Origin: Mycobacterium sp.
GTDB taxonomy: Bacteria; Actinomycetota; Actinomycetes; Mycobacteriales; Mycobacteriaceae
Direction: 5' to 3'
Length of the DNA: 11,054 nt
NCBI GenBank assembly: GCA_025965815.1
Contig: JAOPWF010000391.1
Coordinates: 1-11,054 of the forward strand
The notes beneath the pieces are model-generated. The model made no database searches. It saw only the letters and a program-made list of their open reading frames with translations, and was not told the origin of the DNA. Positions 1 through 5,908 of the stretch are shown piece after piece; positions within the stretch are counted from its first letter, which is position 1; each line of letters begins with the position of its first letter. The translations under genes were made by a program, and so were the position numbers.

Positions 1-104
1 TGGGAGAACTCACCAACAACATTCGGCCCTAGCCCCACCGCGGGACGGCCCGGCTCACCCTGCCCGAGCAGATCACCCACGATGGGTACCTTGCCGTCTG
101 TCAT
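1..104 (-). CDS. N-terminal part of an unrecognised protein (gene runs off the left edge)
   Basis: An ATG at 104-102 on the minus strand opens a frame of 34 codons with no stop before the window edge. The protein begins MTDGKVPIVGDLLGQ and continues with a Gly/Pro-rich stretch to GPNVVGEFS. A purine-rich ribosome binding site, GGAGAAGGGA, lies about 6 bases upstream (108-117), and it is the main reason to believe the start. No signal peptide or membrane segment is visible in the 34 residues. The gene lies 70 bp downstream of the cupin lipoprotein gene on the same strand, so the two may be co-transcribed. I do not recognise the family and the fragment is too short to assign a role. Confidence 0.55.
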   Translation of the reverse strand, partial: MTDGKVPIVGDLLGQGEPGRPAVGLGPNVVGEFS

Positions 105-174
105 CGGAAGTCCCTTCTCCGCGCGGGCGACGCGACACGCCGTCCGAGACTGATCACGCCGGTGGGAGTCACCT

Positions 175-699
175 TCACACCTGCCGCCACGGTGGCTTTG
201 TCGGGTCGACCAACTGAATGTCAACAGGGCCGACACCGAAGATGGCGATCACCGCCGGATCGGGTTGAGCGTGCAGCACCCCGTCGTAATGTGGCGTCCG
301 CGCAGTGCGTTTCACATATCCGCCCGGCCCAACGGGAGCTGCATCTTGCGGCAAGAAATCGTTTCCACTGTTGACCCACCATGTGCCAAAAACGACGACG
401 CAGGTCCGGTCGGTTGCGTATGTATGGGGTGAACTGAACCAGCCAGGATTCCACTTCATCATCACGAGGTACGGGCCCGGCTTGTTGAAATCGCCGCAAA
501 GCATTGCCATTTCGCCACTTCCCGGCGGCAAGTTACCCCACGGCTCAAACGCCATTCTGTCGTACGGCAGCACGAATGTTTCATTTGGATCGGGAGGAGC
601 GGCGTGCGCGGTACTCATAGACCGTTCACACCCGGTGACCGCCGCGACCAGTAATGGTGCAAGCAGTAGCGAGCGTCTATCCAAGTCAATGTGGCCCAT
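175..699 (-). CDS. Secreted cupin-like lipoprotein
   Basis: This 174-residue protein has an N-terminal export signal: DRRSLLLAPLL at residues 7-17, then the lipobox VTGC with Cys24 as the likely lipidated residue. The Arg-Arg pair followed by Ser-Leu-Leu-Leu also resembles a twin-arginine signal, so export may be by Tat. After a short Pro-rich linker the mature part (about 45-165) has the strand-rich pattern of a single cupin barrel. Candidate metal ligands are His92 (SSPHTY) in the first motif and His137/His143 (TPHYDG, VLHAQ) in the second. The glutamate of the classical motif 1 is not evident. It resembles cupin/ChrR-like domains found in actinobacterial envelope proteins, but no substrate can be inferred. 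The ATG at 699 has GGAAGG about 5 bases upstream. It is divergent from the HD-domain gene. The lipoprotein call is firm and the cupin call moderate. Confidence 0.75.
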   Translation of the reverse strand: MGHIDLDRRSLLLAPLLVAAVTGCERSMSTAHAAPPDPNETFVLPYDRMAFEPWGNLPPGSGEMAMLCGDFNKPGPYLVMMKWNPGWFSSPHTYATDRTCVVVFGTWWVNSGNDFLPQDAAPVGPGGYVKRTARTPHYDGVLHAQPDPAVIAIFGVGPVDIQLVDPTKPPWRQV

Positions 700-1011
700 T
701 GGAACCTTCCGTCACGGCGTCGGGACTCCTCCGCAAAACGGACCAGCCCGTAGGTAAAGAGTGCGCCCCGCGTAGGTGCAGTTCAAGCCCCGCGGCCCCA
801 CGCCTCGATTGACAGTTCCCGACGATTCGTTGCAGCTGGCAGGTACCCGCGGAATACCGCTGCCGGGAGCGTTGATGGGCGCCAGCGGTGACGACACCGA
901 CCATCTGAGATGGCGATGATGAAGGCGTTCTTTTGGTGTTCATGGTCGACGCCGCGCGGCGACACGTGATCGCCCCGGCCGAACTGCTCCATCCACCGAG
1001 AGGCACCGCGA
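700..1011. promoter_or_regulatory. Divergent intergenic region between the lipoprotein and HD-domain genes
   Basis: This 312-bp gap should carry promoters for both flanking genes. A perfect TTGACA (-35-like) lies on the plus strand at 809-814, but no TANNNT hexamer follows at 16-18 bp, so I do not call a promoter from it. The heptamer CGTAGGT occurs twice, at 749-755 and 771-777, exactly 22 bp apart. A perfect inverted repeat lies at 901-913. Short frames cross the region on both strands, but none has a convincing start or recognisable protein. Confidence 0.45.
901..913. promoter_or_regulatory. Perfect 6+1+6 inverted repeat, candidate operator
   Basis: The sequence CCATCTGAGATGG has two perfect 6-bp arms around a single central G. 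It sits about 100 bp upstream of the HD-domain gene start and about 200 bp upstream of the lipoprotein start. Arms of this length with a tight centre suit a dimeric repressor or activator, but no regulator can be named. Symmetry does not extend outside the arms. Confidence 0.3.
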
Positions 1012-1716
1012 ATGACACATACCAAGCACACCAAGACAATGACCGATGCCGGACTTCACCCGGTGTCCCCGGTGTCCGATGGCCTAACCATCGCCGGAAT
1101 CACCATCCCCGATACTCCGCTGGTGCGGGATGTCACCGCGCTGGTCCGTGATGCCGAGGATGATCTGCTCTTCGATCACTCCCGCCGGGTGTTCCTGTTC
1201 GGGGCGTTGCAGGGCCGCCGCCGCGGCCTCGAGCCGGACCTCGAGATGCTCTACGTAGGCGCCATGTTTCACGACATCGGGCTGACCCAGCCCTACCGCA
1301 CCTCGACGCTGCGGTTCGAGGTCGACGGGGCCAACGCGGCCCGAGACTTCCTGCTTCACCACGGTGTGGACGAGGCCGCCGCCCGCACGGTGTGGCTGAG
1401 CATCGCGCTGCACACCACCCCGGGCGTGCCCGAATTCCTGGACCCCGAGATCGCTCTGGTCACCGCGGGCGTCGAAACCGACGTTCTAGGCATCGGCCGC
1501 GACGACCTGCCCGCGGAGACACTTGCCGCCGTCACCGCCGCTCATCCGCGGCCGGACTTCAAACGCCGGATCCTTCAGGCGTTCACCGATGGGAACGTGC
1601 ACCGCCCGCACACCACGTTCGGCAACGTCAACGCCGACGTCCTCGCCAGCTTCGACGACTCATTCGTCCGAGACGACTTCGTCGACATCATCCTCAAAAA
1701 CAGCTGGCCCGAATAG
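1012..1716 (+). CDS. HD-domain metal-dependent hydrolase, cyanamide-hydratase-like
   Basis: This 234-residue soluble protein contains the HD-superfamily metal-binding pattern. His56 lies in FDHSRRV, the paired His87-Asp88 in MFHDIG, and a further conserved His134 in IALHTTPG. The spacing and wording of these motifs, with the VETDVLG segment after them, match the family annotated as cyanamide hydratase or HD-domain phosphohydrolase. The core spans about residues 45-160 and a helical tail follows. Such proteins are typically cytosolic and use one or two divalent metal ions; the substrate here is unknown and cyanamide itself is only a family label. The ATG at 1012 is preferred because GAGAGG lies 8 bases upstream (998-1003). 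An in-frame ATG at 1039 is a weaker alternative. The gene converges with sensor kinase 1 after a 21-bp gap and is probably monocistronic. Confidence 0.8.
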   Translation: MTHTKHTKTMTDAGLHPVSPVSDGLTIAGITIPDTPLVRDVTALVRDAEDDLLFDHSRRVFLFGALQGRRRGLEPDLEMLYVGAMFHDIGLTQPYRTSTLRFEVDGANAARDFLLHHGVDEAAARTVWLSIALHTTPGVPEFLDPEIALVTAGVETDVLGIGRDDLPAETLAAVTAAHPRPDFKRRILQAFTDGNVHRPHTTFGNVNADVLASFDDSFVRDDFVDIILKNSWPE

Positions 1717-1737
1717 GGCGCAGGCCGCCGTCAGGGA

Positions 1738-3873
1738 TCACTCGACTTTGATCGGGATCGTGACGAGCAGTGACGTCCCGCGTCCGGTCTGACTCGAGAT
1801 CGTCATTTGGCCGCCGTGGGCCTCGACGCGGTCTGTCAGCCCGATCAGGCCGGAGCCCTTGCGCACATCAGCTCCCCCGATGCCGTCGTCTCGTATCATG
1901 AGGCGAAGGTTCGCGCCGTCGGTGTCCACGCACACGTCGACCTCGGATGCTCGAGCGTGTTTAGCCGCGTTGGTGAGAGCCTCGGAGACCACGTAGTAGG
2001 CGGCCACTTCGGCAGACTCCGGTAGCTGCCGCTCAACAGCGAGTTCCAGCTGGACGGGGACGGTGGAGCGGCGGGCGAGCGTTTTGAGCGCCGGGCCCAG
2101 TCCGTTGGACAAGATCGCTGGATGGATCCCGCGCGAGATCTCGTGCAGCTCCTCCGAGACGCCCGCCAGACCCGCCACGAGGTGAGAAATCTGTCCTTTG
2201 AGCTGGTGCAGTTCTGGCGGTACCGATGCCTCCGCCGTGCGGAGTTCGAGCCCGAGCGAGACTAACCGCTGTTGGGCACCGTCGTGCAGATCGCGTTCCA
2301 AGCGTCGGCGGGCATCATCTGCCGCCGCCACGATCCGGGCCCGAGACGCGGTGAGCTGCGCGCGGGCTTCGGCGTTGGCGATCGCGGTCGCGACGAGATC
2401 GGTGAAGTCCCCCACTCGCGCCTCGGTGTCCGGGGGCAGCGGCTCAGGTCGGGTGGAGCCAACGACCGCAGCGCCCCACAGCCGGCCGTCGACGATGATC
2501 GGCGCTCCGACTGCAGAGCGGACGCCCAGGATACGGATGGCCGCGGCCACGGGACCGGGAGCATCGTCGTGGCTGTCCATCCGGGCGGTATGGCCGGTGC
2601 GGAACACCCTCGCCGCGACGTTGTCGCCGTCCAGGGAGAAGCGCTCACCGACCCACATCTTCTTCAACCCCGGCTCGTGGCGACCCGCGAGCAGCAGGGC
2701 CGCGCCGCCCGGCTCGTACCGCACCAGAGTGCAGTGGTGCACATCCAGGCACCGAGCCAACTCGTCTGCAACCGCGGAGAACACCTCGGACGGGCTGACC
2801 GATCGTGCGACCAGTGTCGCAACCCGTCGCAGCGAGGCCTGTTGCTGCGCGAGCATGCCCAGGGCGTCGTGGCTTGCCGCGACCAATCGCTCGGGTTGCT
2901 CACCAAACCCGAGCCGGTCCGCGGTCGCATCAGCAGCGAGGTGGACATGGAAGACGGCGTTGGTCCGGCCGCCACGCGTCGCGGCGCGCTCGACGACGGT
3001 GATCTTGACGGAGTTGCCGCTGGGCAAGGCAGCCACCACAGTTCTGGCCACCGTATTCGGGAGCAGATCCGAAGCATGCTCAAGCAGCGCCATCTGGTCG
3101 TTGGCGTCGAGTGTCTGCCGCAGGTGGCGGTTCATCAGCACAACCTCCCCGCCGATCGCCAGGACGCCCAATGGAAATCGTCGAACCTGCTCCAGATAGG
3201 CCTCAAGAACAGCCGTCTCACTCTCATGGGCCAGCGCGCTCATCCGGTCCGCTATCTGGCTGCTCGCACTCTTGGCCAGTGCGAACAGCAGTGGATCGGA
3301 CTGGCCGGCCCAGCAGGTGAGATCGACGACGCCGACGATTCTTCGTGTCAGCGGATCGCGTATCGGCACCCCGGCGCACGCGAGCCGGCCCAGCGTCCCT
3401 ACGTAGTGCTCGTCGCCGCGAATGAACGTGGGCCGTCCGGTCTCCAGCGCTGTGCCGATCCCGTTGGTGCCGACAAACTCCTCGGCGTAGCTGAAGCCGG
3501 GCGCCAGCCGGACGGTGTCCAGCGCGTTCATGATCGTCGAATTTGACGCCACACGTTGCAGGACCACGCCGTCGGCCGAGGTAAGGATGACGCTCACCGA
3601 CTGCGCAGTCAGGTCGTCGGCGAGTTGGTGGAGCACTGGCGAAGCCGCGCTGGTCAGCGGTGAGTCGGTATTCGGCTCCCGGACGAATGGCAGGTCGAAC
3701 CGGTCTGGGTGCACGCCAAGGGCCTGCGATCGACGCCACGATTCCCACACGTCGGAGCGCGGGGTGTCCTCATCGAGCCACCCCGCGGACAGGAACCGTT
3801 CCCGCGCCCGCCGAACGCTGGCGGGGACGTCGCCCCACGAATTCATTGATCCATCAACCTCGACCCGACCCAC
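1738..3873 (-). CDS. Sensor histidine kinase 1: AcoR-like N-terminus, GAF, HisKA_3, HATPase
   Basis: This 711-residue soluble sensor kinase has an unusual front end. Residues about 40-310 look like the sensory half of AcoR/Fis-type activators: WESWRRS (43-49), the GAF signature EEFVGTNGIGTALETG (131-146), then GRLACAGVPIRDP and a PAS-like stretch near 222-310. A second GAF domain covers about 345-505. The HisKA_3 dimerisation helix follows, with phosphoacceptor His530 in ERDLHDGAQQRL. The ATPase domain shows the N-box SEALTNAAKHA (630-640, Asn635) and G-boxes DDGIGG (662-667) and GSGLIGL (673-679). All catalytic elements are present. No membrane segment or signal peptide is seen. Expected partners are NarL-type response regulators; none is adjacent, but one is fused to the kinase at 5909-7567. 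The start is uncertain. GTG at 3873 has AGGG about 10 bases upstream, while ATG at 3846 has GAGG about 11 bases upstream. It is transcribed divergently from hemA. Confidence 0.9.
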   Translation of the reverse strand: MGRVEVDGSMNSWGDVPASVRRARERFLSAGWLDEDTPRSDVWESWRRSQALGVHPDRFDLPFVREPNTDSPLTSAASPVLHQLADDLTAQSVSVILTSADGVVLQRVASNSTIMNALDTVRLAPGFSYAEEFVGTNGIGTALETGRPTFIRGDEHYVGTLGRLACAGVPIRDPLTRRIVGVVDLTCWAGQSDPLLFALAKSASSQIADRMSALAHESETAVLEAYLEQVRRFPLGVLAIGGEVVLMNRHLRQTLDANDQMALLEHASDLLPNTVARTVVAALPSGNSVKITVVERAATRGGRTNAVFHVHLAADATADRLGFGEQPERLVAASHDALGMLAQQQASLRRVATLVARSVSPSEVFSAVADELARCLDVHHCTLVRYEPGGAALLLAGRHEPGLKKMWVGERFSLDGDNVAARVFRTGHTARMDSHDDAPGPVAAAIRILGVRSAVGAPIIVDGRLWGAAVVGSTRPEPLPPDTEARVGDFTDLVATAIANAEARAQLTASRARIVAAADDARRRLERDLHDGAQQRLVSLGLELRTAEASVPPELHQLKGQISHLVAGLAGVSEELHEISRGIHPAILSNGLGPALKTLARRSTVPVQLELAVERQLPESAEVAAYYVVSEALTNAAKHARASEVDVCVDTDGANLRLMIRDDGIGGADVRKGSGLIGLTDRVEAHGGQMTISSQTGRGTSLLVTIPIKVE

Positions 3874-3897
3874 CGATCGCGCGCCCTGCTGATGCCT

Positions 3898-4028
3898 CGC
3901 TGGCGGTGTACGCGCGGCGGCTGGCCGTCACCATGATAGGTCCGGACGACGCTCGCTGCAGGTGCTCTGGCCGCTGGCGGTAATCCTCGGGTTCTAGCTG
4001 GCCCGTAGCGAAGGTCAGCGCTGGCGGT
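3898..4028 (+). repeat. Three direct copies of CGCTGGCGGT between sensor kinase 1 and hemA
   Basis: The exact 10-mer CGCTGGCGGT occurs at 3898-3907, 3972-3981 and 4019-4028, all in the same orientation, within the 265-bp divergent intergenic region (3874-4138). A related copy, TGCTGGCGGTAA, lies at 7662-7673 in the divergent region upstream of the kinase-regulator fusion and the molybdoenzyme. The same interval also holds an 8-bp palindrome, CAGCGCTG, at 4016-4023 that overlaps the third copy, and GTCCGGAC at 3940-3947. Direct repeats like these could be operator half-sites bound by a NarL/LuxR-type regulator. The GC-rich background makes chance similarity more likely than in average DNA. Confidence 0.4.
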
Positions 4029-4118
4029 GCAGACATGCCAGGTCTCTGGACGCGATCATGGGAAGGGAAGCGCGGACCGGAGTCTGACTCGGTGCGTCAC
4101 TGAAGCCCAACACCGCAC

Positions 4119-4126
4119 GGAAGGGG
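4119..4126 (+). promoter_or_regulatory. Ribosome binding site candidate for hemA
   Basis: GGAAGGGG lies 12 bases upstream of the ATG at 4139. The spacing is longer than ideal, but the protein aligns from its first residues with mycobacterial HemA ([12 protein letters not shown]), so the start itself is well supported. Confidence 0.4.
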
Positions 4127-4138
4127 ACGGGTCCACCG

Positions 4139-5455
4139 ATGAGTCTTCTCGTTGTGGGGCTGTCCCACCGCAGCGCAACACTCGACACGCTGGAGCGAGT
4201 CACGTTGTCGTGCACGGATGTTGGCAAGGTATTGCTCAGGCTGCTCGAGCGCCAACACGTGACCGAAGCAATGCTGCTGTCCACCTGCAACCGGGTGGAG
4301 GTCTATGCAGTGGTGACCGCCTTTCACGGCGGGCTCGCCGAAATAACCGAGGTACTGGCCGACCAGTGCGCGATGACGCTGGACGACCTGACCGAACATC
4401 TCTATGTGCACTACGCAGCGGCGGGCGTGGAACATCTGTTCTCGGTGGCCGCCGGGCTCGACTCCATGGTCGTTGGGGAGCCGCAGATTCTTGGTCAACT
4501 GCGCAAGGCATACGCCAGCGCCGGTCAGGCGGGCACCGTTGGGCGCACCCTGCACGAAGTCGCGCAACAGGCGCTGCGGGTCGGCAAGCGTGTCCACACC
4601 GAGACCGAGGTCGACGACGAGGCGGCGTCGGTGCTCTCCGAAGCCCTTGCGGCGGCGGCAGTTTCGTTGGCCGGCCCGGACGCGACGGGCCTCGCTGGCC
4701 GCCGGGCGTTGGTGCTCGGCGCCGGTTCTCTTGGCGGCATGGCCGCGGCGAGCTTACGCAGGGCTGGGGTCGCCGAGATAGTCCTCGGCAATCGCACTCA
4801 GGACAGCGCCCGGCGGCTGGCCGCGCGGTGCGAGGCCGACGGCACCCCGGCCCGTGTTGTACCCCTGAACCGTCTGGGCGCCGCCCTTGCCACCGTGGAC
4901 CTGGTGATCTGCTGCACCGCGGCCAGCGACACGGTGCTCGGTACCGAGCAAATCGAGCCCAGGCAGCGACCGCTGGTGGTGTGCGACCTGGGGATGCCCC
5001 GTAACGTCGAGCCGGCAGTGGGTGACATGGCTGCTGTGACCCTGCTGGATCTCGCCAGCTTGGCCCGCCGGTTGGAGCGGCGCGGCACGCCCGGCACAGT
5101 GGAGGCCGCCCAGCATCTCGTCGCGCAGGAAGTGCACAGTTATCTGCTCGCCCAGCGCACAGCCGAGGTGATTCCGACGGTAGCAGCGCTGCGCACGTGG
5201 GCCGCTGACGTGACGGAGGTCGAGCTACAGCGGCTGGATGGTCGGCTACCAGGACTTGATCCCGCAGTCCGTGCAGAACTCGCAGGCACTGTGCGCCGCG
5301 TGGTCGACAAGCTCTTGCATGCGCCCACCGTCCGGGTCCAGCAACTCGCAAGGACTGAGGGCGGCGAAGCCTACGCCGACGCGCTGAGAGAACTCTTTGA
5401 ACTCGATCCGCGGGCCACTTCCGTCATCACCACGCCACTGCACGCTGCCTCCTAG
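4139..5455 (+). CDS. hemA: Glutamyl-tRNA reductase (probable second copy)
   Basis: The 438-residue enzyme reduces the glutamate of Glu-tRNA(Glu) to glutamate-1-semialdehyde with NADPH, the first committed step of C5 tetrapyrrole (heme, cobalamin) synthesis. The catalytic domain carries GLSHRSA (7-13) and the nucleophile Cys50 in [10 protein letters not shown]. His99 lies in VEHLF, and [15 protein letters not shown] spans 106-120. The NADPH domain has the Rossmann motif VLGAGSLGG (192-200) and LGNRT, then [11 protein letters not shown] (282-292). The C-terminal dimerisation helix contains [15 protein letters not shown] (385-399). All key residues are present. The usually conserved Pro after SA is absent (SATLDTLER). 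Length is slightly below that of M. tuberculosis HemA because of a shorter C-terminus. In mycobacteria hemA normally heads a hemA-hemC-hemD-hemB cluster. Here it stands alone beside a sensor kinase, so I infer a paralogue. It is divergent from sensor kinase 1. Confidence 0.93.
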   Translation: MSLLVVGLSHRSATLDTLERVTLSCTDVGKVLLRLLERQHVTEAMLLSTCNRVEVYAVVTAFHGGLAEITEVLADQCAMTLDDLTEHLYVHYAAAGVEHLFSVAAGLDSMVVGEPQILGQLRKAYASAGQAGTVGRTLHEVAQQALRVGKRVHTETEVDDEAASVLSEALAAAAVSLAGPDATGLAGRRALVLGAGSLGGMAAASLRRAGVAEIVLGNRTQDSARRLAARCEADGTPARVVPLNRLGAALATVDLVICCTAASDTVLGTEQIEPRQRPLVVCDLGMPRNVEPAVGDMAAVTLLDLASLARRLERRGTPGTVEAAQHLVAQEVHSYLLAQRTAEVIPTVAALRTWAADVTEVELQRLDGRLPGLDPAVRAELAGTVRRVVDKLLHAPTVRVQQLARTEGGEAYADALRELFELDPRATSVITTPLHAAS

Positions 5456-5536
5456 GCGCACGGCGATCGCGGGCAGAGCGACCGGCCGGGCGTAGTGCTA
5501 ACTGGTAGCGGGAGAGTGCGGTTGGTGGGAGCACGG

Positions 5537-5614
5537 ATGGATGGCAGCGGGGACGACATCGGCTCGCTGAAGGGCGATTCTGGAGTGAGCCAGTTTATGG
5601 CTACCAGCACCTAA
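5537..5614 (+). CDS. Possible 25-codon ORF upstream of the small secreted protein gene
   Basis: ATG at 5537 opens a 25-codon frame ending at TAA 5612-5614. The peptide begins MDGSGDDIGSLKGDSG. A GGTGGGAG sequence lies about 5 bases upstream, and most codons end in G or C. The stop codon overlaps the AAGGAG ribosome binding site of the next gene, which would suit translational coupling or leader control. The frame is the same as hemA and stays open from the hemA TAG onward, with 52 sense codons between the two stops, so it could equally be chance open DNA. No homologue is recognised. Confidence 0.25.
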   Translation: MDGSGDDIGSLKGDSGVSQFMATST

Positions 5615-5618
5615 GGAG
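5613..5618 (+). promoter_or_regulatory. Strong ribosome binding site of the small secreted protein gene
   Basis: AAGGAG lies 8 bases upstream of the ATG at 5627, close to the ideal Shine-Dalgarno match and spacing. It fixes the start of the 79-residue protein and suggests efficient translation. Confidence 0.75.
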
Positions 5619-5626
5619 TCACCACC

Positions 5627-5866
5627 ATGCGAATCAAACTCAACTACGTCGCACCGCTGTTGGTGGCAGGTGCCGCCGCGGTCGCCATCGCGGCCGCACC
5701 GACGGCAGCCGCGGCTCAGCAGTGCAGCGGGAGCGGCTCGGGAAGCATCTGCCAGTCGCCCGGCAATGTTCAGATCAACAACGCCCCGCCTCCTGTCAGC
5801 TTTTATCCCTACGGAGACATGCCGTATCTGATCGGAGGCCACGGCGGGCTTCGCGGCGGCCGCTGA
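5627..5866 (+). CDS. Small secreted Ala/Gly-rich protein
   Basis: This 79-residue protein has a clear Sec signal peptide: a basic start (MRIKLNY), a hydrophobic Ala/Val core at 8-25, and a likely cleavage site after the Ala run near residue 30, just before QQCSGSG. The mature peptide is only about 49 residues. It carries two cysteines, Cys33 and Cys42, that could form a disulfide around a Gly/Ser loop, then an Asn-Ala-Pro-rich middle (NVQINNAPPPV). An aromatic segment (FYPYGDMPYL) and a Gly-rich tail (GGHGGLRGGR) follow. No lipobox or membrane anchor is visible, so it should be released to the cell wall or medium. It resembles the many small, uncharacterised secreted proteins of mycobacteria; function is unknown. 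It lies 171 bp after hemA on the same strand and converges with the kinase fusion gene. Confidence 0.75.
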   Translation: MRIKLNYVAPLLVAGAAAVAIAAAPTAAAAQQCSGSGSGSICQSPGNVQINNAPPPVSFYPYGDMPYLIGGHGGLRGGR

Positions 5867-5873
5867 CACCCGC

Positions 5874-5906
5874 CGCTCGCAAGCGACAGAACGTTGGGCA
5901 ACAACG
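5874..5906. terminator. Two small hairpins in the convergent gap, possible bidirectional terminator
   Basis: The 42-bp gap between the secreted protein gene and the kinase fusion gene holds two short inverted repeats. One is CGCT-CGCA-AGCG (5874-5885) and the other is CGTTG-GGCAA-CAACG (5892-5906). Stems are only 4 and 5 bp and no T-run follows on either strand, so this is a weak call. Position between convergent genes is the main support. Confidence 0.25.
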
Positions 5907-5908
5907 CG

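Noticed and set aside
721..740. Possible DosR (dormancy) box around GGGACTCC upstream of the lipoprotein gene
   Set aside because: Only one half-site (GGGACT) matches; the second half of the palindrome is absent.
809..840. sigmaA promoter based on the perfect TTGACA at 809-814
   Set aside because: No TANNNT -10 hexamer lies at a suitable distance downstream.
686..1039. 117-codon minus-strand frame covering the divergent gap
   Set aside because: It overlaps the start of the lipoprotein gene, has no convincing ribosome binding site and no recognisable protein features.
2272..3546. 424-codon open frame on the plus strand opposite sensor kinase 1
   Set aside because: It mirrors the kinase gene; the translation has no domain and no proper start context.
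4236..5351. 371-codon frame on the minus strand opposite hemA
   Set aside because: Arg/Pro/Ala-rich low-complexity translation typical of a shadow frame, while hemA on the other strand has all family motifs.
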